From NCBI RefSeq assembly GCF_002022275.1, contig NZ_MSDF01000009.1, positions 1 through 64,000 of the forward strand: a DNA stretch of 64,000 bases, given 5' to 3'. The stretch is from Pseudomonas fluorescens (lineage in GTDB: Bacteria; Pseudomonadota; Gammaproteobacteria; Pseudomonadales; Pseudomonadaceae). Position numbers and translations under genes: made by a program. This document shows positions 1-7,519 of the stretch, piece after piece. Below the pieces are notes generated by a model. The model worked only from the letters and a program-made list of their open reading frames with translations, was not told the DNA's origin and searched no databases. Position 1 is the first letter of the stretch. The number at the start of each line of letters is the position of its first letter.

Positions 1-2
1 GC

Positions 3-1184
3 CACACCCCCGAACCCAACCTGGACCGCCTCGACGGTGCCGGCGCCGCCGCCGCCATCGAAGCCCGCGCCGTCACCGCCAATGACTCCGCCGCCATCGT
101 GCGCGCCAAAGCCGCCCTCGACAGCCTCGACGTCGCCGAAGGCCTCGCCGAACTCGAAGGCGCCTCCGCCCGCGTCGCCGTCGACGAAAAGCGCATGATC
201 AACTGCCGCGCCGACCTCAACCAACTCGTGCCCTTCAAGTACGACTGGGCCTGGCAAAAGTACCTCGACGGCTGCGCCAACCACTGGATGCCGCAAGAGG
301 TCAACATGACCGCCGACATCGCCCTGTGGAAAAACCCAGAAGGCCTGACCGACGACGAACGCCGCATCGTCATGCGCAACCTCGGCTTCTTCTCCACCGC
401 CGACTCCCTGGTCGCCAACAACCTCGTGCTGGCCGTGTACCGCCTGATCACCAACCCGGAGTGCCGCCAGTACATCCTGCGCCAGGCTTTCGAAGAAGCG
501 ATCCATACCCACGCGTACCAGTACTGCATCGAATCGTTGGCCATGGATGAAGGCGAGATCTTCAACATGTACCACGAGATTCCGTCGGTCGCTAAAAAGG
601 CCGCTTGGGGTTTGAAGTACACCCGTTCGATCTCGGATCCGAAGTTCGAAACTGGCACTGTTGAGACTGATAAAGAGCTGCTGCGCAACCTGGTGGCTTA
701 CTACTGCGTACTGGAAGGCATCTTCTTCTACTGCGGTTTTACTCAGATCCTGTCGATGGGCCGTCGCAACAAAATGACCGGCGTGGCGGAGCAGTTCCAG
801 TACATCCTGCGGGATGAGTCGATGCACCTGAATTTTGGTATCGATGTGATCAACCAGATCAAAATCGAAAACCCGCATTTGTGGGATGCCGAGATGAAGG
901 AAGAAGCGACCCAGATGATTTTGCAGGGGACGCAGCTGGAGATTGAATATGCGCGAGATACCATGCCGCGTGGGGTGCTGGGGATGAATGCGGCGATGAT
1001 GGAGGATTATCTGAAGTTTATTGCTAACCGTCGTTTGTCGCAGATTGGGTTGAAGGAAGAGTATCCAGGGACGACGAATCCGTTTCCGTGGATGAGCGAG
1101 ATTATGGACTTGAAGAAAGAGAAGAATTTCTTTGAGACTCGGGTTATTGAGTATCAGACTGGTGGGGCGTTGAGCTGGGACTAA
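3..1184 (+). CDS. nrdB: Ribonucleoside-diphosphate reductase, beta subunit (class I), 5' end outside the window
   Basis: Small subunit of the class I ribonucleotide reductase, a soluble protein that generates the radical used by NrdA to make deoxynucleotides. The reading frame is open from base 3, so the true start lies upstream; the visible 393 codons are most of the roughly 415 expected for Pseudomonas. Di-iron ligand motifs are present: [13 protein letters not shown] (Glu and His), [10 protein letters not shown] (Glu) and [11 protein letters not shown] (Glu and His). The C-terminal GGALSWD resembles the usual NrdA-docking tail. A perfect palindrome with a T run follows the stop. Third codon positions shift from almost all C to mixed G/T along the gene, with no frame break. 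Family assignment is secure. Confidence 0.97.
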   Translation, partial: HTPEPNLDRLDGAGAAAAIEARAVTANDSAAIVRAKAALDSLDVAEGLAELEGASARVAVDEKRMINCRADLNQLVPFKYDWAWQKYLDGCANHWMPQEVNMTADIALWKNPEGLTDDERRIVMRNLGFFSTADSLVANNLVLAVYRLITNPECRQYILRQAFEEAIHTHAYQYCIESLAMDEGEIFNMYHEIPSVAKKAAWGLKYTRSISDPKFETGTVETDKELLRNLVAYYCVLEGIFFYCGFTQILSMGRRNKMTGVAEQFQYILRDESMHLNFGIDVINQIKIENPHLWDAEMKEEATQMILQGTQLEIEYARDTMPRGVLGMNAAMMEDYLKFIANRRLSQIGLKEEYPGTTNPFPWMSEIMDLKKEKNFFETRVIEYQTGGALSWD

Positions 1185-1203
1185 GCAAGCTCATAGTTAA
1201 TAT

Positions 1204-1229
1204 AAACCCTGAGCTAGCTCAGGGTTTTT
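1204..1229 (+). terminator. Rho-independent terminator of nrdB
   Basis: A perfect 24-base palindrome (1204-1227) built on CCCTGAG-CTAG-CTCAGGG ends in a T run on the plus strand and begins with AAA. It starts 19 bases after the nrdB stop and lies before the 3' end of the convergent avcD-like gene. It marks the left edge of the inserted island. Confidence 0.85.
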
Positions 1230-1256
1230 ACTAACCACAAACATTACCACTCAAAG

Positions 1257-3074
1257 CTACGCCTTAGCATCAGCGACGGCCAATTTTAAGGCCTCCAACT
1301 CCGCCACCAATAGTTTATTCATGCGCTCCAGCTCTGTATTCTTCTCCTTTAATACCGCCTTGGACGGTTTATCTACATTATGATAGCTAGGTATATCAAA
1401 AGCTAACTCAAGCTCATCTTTGTAAGGCATCAATGGCTGATACAACTGATAAAACGCCCTTCCAACAGCACCTTTAAAAAGCTCCAACTCAGGCTTATTT
1501 TGTCCCGATGACAAGATATGCTGCGTTGCAATACCTGGATACGGATCTATATAAACGATCTTCTTCAAACCTAATTGATACGCTTTTTTTGCACAGAGTT
1601 CACAAGGGCTTGCCGTCGTAAACAGCACACCGCCAGACAACTTCTGCCCCCCATGCTTCGCTATCTGCATGAAAGCATTTTCTTCAGCATGCAGCGCTCG
1701 GGTGTGAACCTGATTTTTCTCGCCCTCAATTTCATTTTGAACGCTTTTGAAGCAGAACGAAAAATTCCTATTAGACTCTTTATTTGTCGCTATTAGCTGA
1801 GAGTATTTTGCAGAGATCGCCTCTCTAAAAACGGGAGACTTCAACTCATAATCACTATAATCTGTCTTATTCCTCCCTTCCAAAAGATCTTCAGCGCTTC
1901 TCAACATACAAGGAGTTTGTCCCTGCGGAGTGTTATTCCAGCCAATTGCCTTAACACTATAACTTGCATCAGTAACAACTGCTCCAACCTGCCGAGAGAT
2001 GCATCCTGAACTCTGCTTTGCGGTGTATGCGATCTGCATGCAGCTTTCGATTGAGGTTGGCATGACTAAACCTGGATGCATCATCAAAGTGACATACCAA
2101 GCTAACTGACTAACCAAATCATTATGAGTAAACTCACTACCTTTCGAGTTATAAATATGTATATCTGAAATCTCAATACACTCTTGTACATTCTGCGCAA
2201 CAAACTTTTTCATACCTGAAATTTTCTCAGGATATTCCTTATCATCCAAAATTTTTATTTCGTGATCAGATAGCTTTCTATATCCTCTGAGACTATTCAA
2301 TCTCTCTAGATTTGACGTATTAATTGAAACCAAATAGAAATTTGCATATCGTCGCTTAAGGAAAAATGCCTCATAGGGATTTCTGATCGCATCTATAACG
2401 ATCCGGCAAGGCACTTTATCTAAGCGTGCTTTCTTATGAGCCAACTTAATTAAAACATTCAGATGTTTTGGAAAATTAAACATCTCAGCCGCTACAAAGT
2501 CAGAGCTATTTGCCGCCCCTGAGGAACGAACGTTATCACCAGCCTGTTGATAGACCTGCGTAAATCTTGCCCGCCCTAAAAACCCCATAAAAAGACTAGT
2601 AACCCTGGGCATTTCTACGAAGTAGAGTTCAAAATTAGAATTCACATTCTTATCTTCCGTAGAGTCACGCGCCTCATCAACACTCAAAACTCTAGTTCGA
2701 ACCTCATTCAATGTAGAAGAAAAACTAGCGACTTCAACTTCCAACAGTGGAGTAGCGAAAGAAAATCGGCTAATATAGTCACAAAACTCATAATCCGGCA
2801 ATAGAAGCAGATGATATGTAATAAGACTACTTGCTTCAATTCTATAAAATGACGCCCAACTCCCGCCATCAATATATTTTTTTATTATCTTATGTTTTTT
2901 GAACTCGTTACGGGTCAACCCTTCATACCCCTCACCAGGTATGTTGAGCCGTTTCTCACAGAGTATTTTTGCCGCTGTAGTACATCCAGACCCGGTACGC
3001 CCCGTCATACCTATAATCAGAAAGTCCTTCGCATCCTCATAAATATTATCAACAACCAAAGAAGTGCTAGACAT
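1257..3074 (-). CDS. avcD: AvcD-type anti-phage dCTP/dCMP deaminase with N-terminal P-loop domain
   Basis: Predicted cytosolic nucleotide deaminase of 605 aa that would deplete dCTP/dCMP during phage infection, as described for AvcD/dCTP-deaminase defence proteins. The N-terminus has a P-loop-like motif, GMTGRTGSGCTT (residues 22-33), in which the Walker A lysine position is Cys. The C-terminal half is a zinc-dependent CDA domain: His462-Ala-Glu464 and Pro490-Cys491-x2-Cys494. A coiled-coil-like tail ends the protein. I chose the ATG at 3074 because GGAGG lies 8 bases upstream (3083-3087); an in-frame ATG at 3089 has no such site. The gene is clearly AT-richer than its neighbours, which suggests transfer. 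It converges on nrdB, whose product makes the nucleotides this enzyme would destroy. Family is secure; defence activity is inferred. Confidence 0.9.
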   Translation of the reverse strand: MSSTSLVVDNIYEDAKDFLIIGMTGRTGSGCTTAAKILCEKRLNIPGEGYEGLTRNEFKKHKIIKKYIDGGSWASFYRIEASSLITYHLLLLPDYEFCDYISRFSFATPLLEVEVASFSSTLNEVRTRVLSVDEARDSTEDKNVNSNFELYFVEMPRVTSLFMGFLGRARFTQVYQQAGDNVRSSGAANSSDFVAAEMFNFPKHLNVLIKLAHKKARLDKVPCRIVIDAIRNPYEAFFLKRRYANFYLVSINTSNLERLNSLRGYRKLSDHEIKILDDKEYPEKISGMKKFVAQNVQECIEISDIHIYNSKGSEFTHNDLVSQLAWYVTLMMHPGLVMPTSIESCMQIAYTAKQSSGCISRQVGAVVTDASYSVKAIGWNNTPQGQTPCMLRSAEDLLEGRNKTDYSDYELKSPVFREAISAKYSQLIATNKESNRNFSFCFKSVQNEIEGEKNQVHTRALHAEENAFMQIAKHGGQKLSGGVLFTTASPCELCAKKAYQLGLKKIVYIDPYPGIATQHILSSGQNKPELELFKGAVGRAFYQLYQPLMPYKDELELAFDIPSYHNVDKPSKAVLKEKNTELERMNKLLVAELEALKLAVADAKA

Positions 3075-3277
3075 CCTTGAAACCTCCATTTTTCATTTAA
3101 AACAGCAATTTATCGATGCATTTCGATCACACCGTCACCCATCTATACATAGCGTTACTGGCAAAACGCCTTTATATACTCGCACACTTCTCCAGATGTA
3201 GAAATCTCCGACAAGAAAACAGGAGCTTGTCATTATTGTTTTCATAAGCAAACGGCTCTATTCTGGGCTTCGGTGCC

Positions 3278-3427
3278 TAAGAAACGCCCAACGTAGAAGC
3301 AACGTCTCACTCACACAGCAGAAAACTGCCGTATCAACAAGGCGGAATAATGCTGCGTTGAGACTTAGCCAGTTGGAGTTTCTTAAATCCGCTCTCTACG
3401 TTGGGCTCCTGCCCACGCGACAATCAC
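3278..3427 (-). ncRNA. avcI: Candidate AvcI-like regulatory RNA upstream of the deaminase
   Basis: The 354-base gap before the deaminase gene is not coding but is highly structured. Bases 3286-3296 are the exact complement of 3396-3406 (11 bp), and 3278-3285 of 3378-3385 (8 bp). These helices cross, giving an H-type pseudoknot. Inside lie further helices: 3304-3308 with 3360-3364, 3316-3320 with 3351-3355, and 3328-3330 with 3341-3343. On the minus strand TATGAT (3434-3439) is a possible -10 box, giving a start near 3427; no good -35 is visible. Known AvcID systems encode the inhibitory RNA AvcI directly 5' of avcD, so position and structure fit. The strand, ends and function are inferred. 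The 3090-3277 stretch between the element and the deaminase gene shows no gene. Confidence 0.6.
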
Positions 3428-3443
3428 GTAGAGATCATAGGAA

Positions 3444-4022
3444 ATGACTAGCCAATATTTGCTCGACTTGACGACAGCCAAAAAGATTGCGAAGACGGAG
3501 CCTTTTGTTGCCCTCGTTTTTACCCGTCAAAACCTTCAACTACACACCCTCCTTTTAGAAAACCAACCCTGGTTTTGCGCTCGCGACCTTGGGCGCTTGA
3601 TGGGCTGGTATTTGGATGACCGAACGACGCGCAAACTCGATGAAGACCAGCGCAGAACTCTAAACCTACTATTTCACGGTCAGCCGGAAGAAATGCTGAT
3701 GATCAGCGAATCCGGTGCTTACGCGTTGTTGATCTATCACTACACACCGGGGAATCGTCTACTGCGTAGCTGGCTTACCCACGAAGTTGTTCCGACATTG
3801 CGCGACGAGCGCCAACCTCGAACCGTGGAGCGCCCGTTGTTGAGCATGCTGGATTGGCCGGAGATGTCGTTGAACCTGCTGCATTGGCAGGATGAAGGTT
3901 GGATTAGGCTTCGGGACATGCCGTATTTGCTGGTTAATCGGACCTATCGGCGAGAATCAGCGAAGACTCCGTGGTGGCGCAAACTCACTCAACCTTTCCG
4001 AATGAAGCAGCGATTTCACTAA
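3444..4022 (+). CDS. Bro-N domain protein (phage antirepressor-like)
   Basis: A 192-aa protein whose first 120 residues match the BRO family N-terminal domain: PWFCARDLGRLMGW (42-55), RKLDEDQR (63-70), then ISESGAYALL (87-96) and GNRLLRSWLTHEVVPTLR (103-120). Bro-N domains bind DNA and are common in phage antirepressors and mobile regions. The remaining 70 residues are basic and unrecognised; no KilA-C or other known antirepressor C-terminus is visible. It is transcribed divergently from the structured RNA and deaminase gene, starting about 20 bases from the proposed RNA start, so it could share or read control of that region. The ribosome site is weak (ATAGGAA). The role as regulator is inference. 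Confidence 0.8.
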   Translation: MTSQYLLDLTTAKKIAKTEPFVALVFTRQNLQLHTLLLENQPWFCARDLGRLMGWYLDDRTTRKLDEDQRRTLNLLFHGQPEEMLMISESGAYALLIYHYTPGNRLLRSWLTHEVVPTLRDERQPRTVERPLLSMLDWPEMSLNLLHWQDEGWIRLRDMPYLLVNRTYRRESAKTPWWRKLTQPFRMKQRFH

Positions 4023-4093
4023 ATTCCACGACAACCAAATCCGACCGACTCGTAGGAAATTTCGTAGACGTCATAATGGCTACTCAGTATCGT

Positions 4094-4114
4094 CCGAGGG
4101 TTTTCTACCCTCGG
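4094..4114 (+). other. Hairpin directly before the HNH gene
   Basis: CCGAGGG (4094-4100) and CCCTCGG (4108-4114) form a perfect 7-bp stem with a 7-base loop. It ends 7 bases before the ATG of the HNH gene and leaves no obvious ribosome-binding site outside the stem, so it could limit translation. It has no T run after it on the plus strand and is not a convincing terminator. Confidence 0.4.
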
Positions 4115-4121
4115 CGGCTGT

Positions 4122-4880
4122 ATGGATATTGCGAAAGACAAAACGGACTGGAACGATGCAGAGTTGGCAGCGGCGGTCGAGGCATATTTGAAGATGTTGG
4201 CCTGGGAAAAGAGCGGCCAGCCTTTCAACAAAGCCCTCGAAAACCGCCTTCTGCGTGAGGGCCCGGTGGCGGGTCGTGCGAAAGGGTCTATTGAATTTCG
4301 CATGCAAAATATTTCCACCGTGCTCGTCAGTATGGGCTGGGACCGTATTGAAGGTTATAAGCCAGCAAGGAACGTAGGCGCAGGCGTTGAGCAACGCATC
4401 CGCCAAGCACTTGCCACGCAGGGTGTATTCGAATCCGAAGATGCTGCCCAAACGGCAGATGAGCAGACGCTTATCCGTCGCGCATCCAAACTGCAGCAGC
4501 AACCTTTCCAAAGGCAACCGGACGGCATAGCCCAGCCGCAGAAGGTATCGACCGTCAGCAGCGCCTTTGTCCGCGACCCAAAGGTACGCGCGTGGGTACT
4601 AAAAGAAGCCAAGGGTATTTGCGAAGGCTGCGGTTCAAACGCACCTTTCGAGGTCGATGGTTTGCCATTTCTTGAAGTACATCACGTCAAGCACCTCGCC
4701 CAGAAGGGTTCGGATCGCACCAGCAATGCTGTAGCCTTGTGCCCCAATTGCCATCAGCGTTGCCACCGGTCGAGTGATCGGGATGAATTCACCGCAGGGC
4801 TTTACTCGAAAATCAAAAGATTGAGAGAGGAGCCCTTCCCTGTGGTCACACCTGATGCACGCTCAAAAAACACCCGATAG
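4122..4880 (+). CDS. HNH endonuclease (McrA-like)
   Basis: A 252-aa protein with a C-terminal HNH nuclease fold: zinc-knuckle Cys167-x2-Cys170, catalytic strand FLEVHHVK (184-190, with His187-His188), Asn202, and Cys207-Pro-Asn-Cys210-His211. The N-terminal 85 residues (ELAAAVEAYLKML, then FRMQNIS and GYKPARNVG) resemble the DNA-binding region seen before HNH domains in McrA-type restriction endonucleases; a mixed-charge linker joins the two. Such enzymes often cut modified DNA, so a defence role fits its place beside the deaminase. The next gene starts 15 bases downstream with a GTG, so the two may be cotranscribed. No methyltransferase partner is present, which favours a modification-dependent or stand-alone nuclease. 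Confidence 0.85.
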   Translation: MDIAKDKTDWNDAELAAAVEAYLKMLAWEKSGQPFNKALENRLLREGPVAGRAKGSIEFRMQNISTVLVSMGWDRIEGYKPARNVGAGVEQRIRQALATQGVFESEDAAQTADEQTLIRRASKLQQQPFQRQPDGIAQPQKVSTVSSAFVRDPKVRAWVLKEAKGICEGCGSNAPFEVDGLPFLEVHHVKHLAQKGSDRTSNAVALCPNCHQRCHRSSDRDEFTAGLYSKIKRLREEPFPVVTPDARSKNTR

Positions 4881-4895
4881 GACCGAGGCCCACCC

Positions 4896-5552
4896 GTGAA
4901 CCCAGACATGCTCGAAGCCGGCCCCGCTGACGCCAAAGTACTCTCCGTCTTTGACTTCGACGGCACCCTGACCCACCACGACAGTTTCGTGCCCTTCCTC
5001 AAATTCGCCTTCGGCCCCGGTGAGTTTTATGGCCGGATGGTCAAACTCGCTGTGCCTGGGCTGCGCTTTTTGCTGCGGCAGATCAGCCGGGATGAGTTGA
5101 AGGCGCAGTTGATCCGCACCTTTATGACGGGGGTGGAGAAGGCGTGGGTTCAGCAGCAGGCGCAGGCGTATTGCCAGAAGACGTGGCCACGGTTGATGCG
5201 CCCGAGTGGGTTGAAGTCGGTGGCGGATGAGGTGAATTCCGGGGCGGTGGTGACGCTGTGTTCGGCGTCGCCGGCGTTGGTGTTGCAGCCGTTTGCGGAT
5301 CGGTTGGGGATCAGGTTGATTGGCACTGAGCTTGAGGTGGTCGATGGGGTGTTGACGGGCAAGCTCACGGGGAATAATTGCCGGTGTGAGAACAAGGTGC
5401 TGCGGCTTGAGGCGATGTATGGGGATTTAGGCGAGTATCGGCTGAGGGCCTGGGGCGATACGCGCGGGGATCGGGAGTTGTTGGCGGCGGCGCAGGATGC
5501 GCATTTTCGGCATTTTCATGCGAAGAAGAAGCGGGCTCGGTTGCAGCGGTGA
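4896..5552 (+). CDS. HAD superfamily hydrolase, subfamily IB (phosphoserine-phosphatase-like)
   Basis: A soluble 218-aa phosphatase-like protein. HAD motif I is FDFDGTL (residues 19-25) with both aspartates, motif II is in TLCSASP, and the conserved C-terminal acidic motif is GDTRGDRELL. This layout is that of subfamily IB phosphatases, which include SerB- and CicA-like enzymes; the substrate cannot be read from sequence. The start is GTG with GAGG about 8 bases upstream. In related genomes I believe such a gene sits close to nrdB, so the three genes before it look like an insertion, but that comparison is from memory and untested here. Confidence 0.88.
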   Translation: MNPDMLEAGPADAKVLSVFDFDGTLTHHDSFVPFLKFAFGPGEFYGRMVKLAVPGLRFLLRQISRDELKAQLIRTFMTGVEKAWVQQQAQAYCQKTWPRLMRPSGLKSVADEVNSGAVVTLCSASPALVLQPFADRLGIRLIGTELEVVDGVLTGKLTGNNCRCENKVLRLEAMYGDLGEYRLRAWGDTRGDRELLAAAQDAHFRHFHAKKKRARLQR

Positions 5553-5578
5553 TGCGGGTGGGTGGGGTCGGCAGGTGG

Positions 5579-5634
5579 ACCGAGGCGATCCCATCGCTGC
5601 CTCGCTGGGGCTCGAGAGCTCCCACATTTTGATC
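5579..5634. repeat. Intergenic repeat, copy A (CCTCGCTGGGGCTCGA type)
   Basis: A 56-base stretch matched at 7430-7485 with about ten substitutions and no gaps; the shared core is GCCTCGCTGGGGCTCGA and both end in CTCCCACA then TGATC. It contains imperfect palindromic pieces and resembles a variant REP element, distinct from the main REP type of the window. The two copies bracket the Fic gene. Confidence 0.75.
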
Positions 5635-5702
5635 GGTGTCGGGATGGGTAGCGCACTAGCATGGCGTGCTAGGGGTTGAGTGGTCACACCGGCCCATCCC
5701 GA

Positions 5703-7247
5703 TCAATCGTCAATGCTACCCAATTCTTGTTCTTCAAATGCTGATCGCACCGCCTGCACCACCCGCTCGGCTAAGTGAACGGTTTCTAACTGCGGATACG
5801 CTTTTTTCAATTTCCCCGACACCTGCCAATTATTTTCCTTTATCGAGCGAATGACGCGGTTTGCGTCATGATCCGGCATTTCCAGTACTTCTTTGAGCTG
5901 CTCCTGGGCGCGTTGAAAAATAACCAACACACGCGCCTCATCAGCCATTTCTGTACAAACCGTATGCGCCACAACCTCTGCCGTGTACAAGACATGCTCG
6001 GTCAAGTCGGGGTAACGCCACGCGAACTGCGCATCTTCGTAGTCATCGAAGACCAAATTGCTGCGAGTGCCGTCCTCGTAGACGACAAGTTCGCCAAACC
6101 GATAGGACGCGGCGTAGCGCTGCATGAATGGCCGCGAAAACACCTCCAGCGTACGATCGTAACGCGCCCGAAAATCAATCGAGCTTGTGATCGTGGCTGA
6201 CACCGGCAGGATCACGCCGTCAGGTACTGCCTTATCACGGATCAAGGTGTCGTTGATCAGAAAGCGATGGATCCGACCATTGCCATCACGCATAGGGTGG
6301 ATGTACACGAAGGCGAAAGCGATGACCGCTGCCCGAGCAAGCGACTCAGAGCCTCGTGTTGCCAGTTCGAATGCCTTCAAGCCATCGAGCAGCTGTGCCA
6401 GCACTTCATATGGCGGCGCAATGTAGTGCACGATGTCCTCGCGCATGGTTGCCTGCCCCACAAAAACCGGCGAGCGCCGTAAGCCCAGTCCGAGCGCCTC
6501 TTCGCCCAAAATACCGGTTTGCAACGCGTGTAGGCTTTCGTTGCCCAACGGATTCTCGATATGGCCGCAGTACTTGGCGATCACGTGGGCAAACCGCTGG
6601 ATCCTGTCTGCCTTGTCTGCCTCTCTCTCGATCAGAAAACTCGCGCGTGACTCCTTGAATGTCAGCCAACTGGCCGTGCGCATAAGGATATCGGCGCCGA
6701 AGGTTTGGTCAAGCTCCCGCAGTGCCGCACCCAAATCAAACTGCAACGCTCCTTGTACGGCCTCGGTACGGCGGATCAAAGGGGAGAACGCCGGTACGCC
6801 GGGAAGATTATCGTTGACGCGCCAGCGCCGTATCCGTAGCGGCTCAACACGGGTCAAGTAATGTTGCGATGAAACTGCATCGACATAACCGCCGTTAGAA
6901 ACATCTGGCACATCAAGATGCAGTCCGGTTAACCACTCGTACAGGAATCCGGTGCGGCGCGCATATTGACCAAAGGGCGTTTGCCGGCACCAGGCTTCGA
7001 CCGGCGCCGGGCCGACTGCAGCAAACAGGCGAGCGAAAAATTCGAGGTGAATTTCTTCGTACTTGAGCCCAAATTCGAAATGTCCCGCAAAGTCGTCCGA
7101 GGGTTGATAGCTGATCGGGTACTTGCGTTCGACACGCCCATTGCTCTCTAGGCTCATGCGTGTCGTCGCGATAACAGACTCGACGCGTAGGGGTTGCGCA
7201 AGCGCGATAAGGTAGCGGTCAGCGAGAGCCTTGAAGCCTACTTGCAT
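5703..7247 (-). CDS. Fic family protein (class II-like AMPylase)
   Basis: A 514-aa Fic-domain protein predicted to transfer AMP or a related group to hydroxyl side chains of target proteins. The catalytic motif HPMRDGNGRIHR (317-328) is complete, including the His and the GNGR phosphate loop. An upstream helix with Ser203-x3-Glu207 (SFLIER) fits the inhibitory alpha-inh motif found N-terminal in class II Fic proteins, which would make the enzyme self-inhibited and explain why no separate antitoxin gene is seen. The C-terminal 120 residues, with an alternating helical pattern, may be a winged-helix region. The upstream region has five spaced direct repeats. Repeat copies flank the gene, suggesting an accessory locus. 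Target unknown. Confidence 0.9.
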   Translation of the reverse strand: MQVGFKALADRYLIALAQPLRVESVIATTRMSLESNGRVERKYPISYQPSDDFAGHFEFGLKYEEIHLEFFARLFAAVGPAPVEAWCRQTPFGQYARRTGFLYEWLTGLHLDVPDVSNGGYVDAVSSQHYLTRVEPLRIRRWRVNDNLPGVPAFSPLIRRTEAVQGALQFDLGAALRELDQTFGADILMRTASWLTFKESRASFLIEREADKADRIQRFAHVIAKYCGHIENPLGNESLHALQTGILGEEALGLGLRRSPVFVGQATMREDIVHYIAPPYEVLAQLLDGLKAFELATRGSESLARAAVIAFAFVYIHPMRDGNGRIHRFLINDTLIRDKAVPDGVILPVSATITSSIDFRARYDRTLEVFSRPFMQRYAASYRFGELVVYEDGTRSNLVFDDYEDAQFAWRYPDLTEHVLYTAEVVAHTVCTEMADEARVLVIFQRAQEQLKEVLEMPDHDANRVIRSIKENNWQVSGKLKKAYPQLETVHLAERVVQAVRSAFEEQELGSIDD

Positions 7248-7271
7248 TGTCGAATCCCCTAACGAGCGCTA

Positions 7272-7386
7272 AAAAACGATAACAATTGGGAGATAGTAGG
7301 CGAAAACGATAATTTAGAGTTCACAAAAACGCTAATGCACACTCAAATTTGATAACGAGCATGCCATTTCCGTTGAAAATGATAAC
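7272..7386. promoter_or_regulatory. Five spaced direct repeats upstream of fic
   Basis: Five 12-base units related to GAAAACGATAAC start at 7272, 7302, 7325, 7345 and 7375. The units are AAAAACGATAAC, GAAAACGATAAT, AAAAACGCTAAT, AAATTTGATAAC and GAAAATGATAAC. Spacings of 30, 23, 20 and 30 bases place them on roughly the same helix face. They lie 25-139 bases upstream of the fic start, in an AT-rich stretch. Likely a multi-site regulator-binding region; the protein is unknown. Confidence 0.6.
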
Positions 7387-7429
7387 AGGCGGTAGAGAGG
7401 CGATTCGGGATTGTGGGCTCGACGGGGAA

Positions 7430-7485
7430 ACCGAGTCGATCCCTTCGTAGCCTCGCTGGGGCTCGACAACTCCCACAGTCTGATC
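7430..7485. repeat. Intergenic repeat, copy B (CCTCGCTGGGGCTCGA type)
   Basis: Second copy of the repeat at 5579-5634, in the same orientation, on the upstream side of fic. It lies between the direct repeats of the fic promoter region and the 3' end of the LysR gene. Confidence 0.75.
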
Positions 7486-7519
7486 TCTGTAGATCCGGAA
7501 TTGGCGCTTGGCGTAAGCA

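Noticed and set aside
1185-4895. Integrative element with att sites
   Set aside because: No integrase, tRNA target or clear direct repeats at the borders. The island label rests on composition and gene content only.
5703-7247. Fic protein as the toxin of a two-gene toxin-antitoxin pair
   Set aside because: No small antitoxin gene is adjacent, and the protein itself carries an inhibitory-type Ser-x3-Glu helix before the Fic motif.
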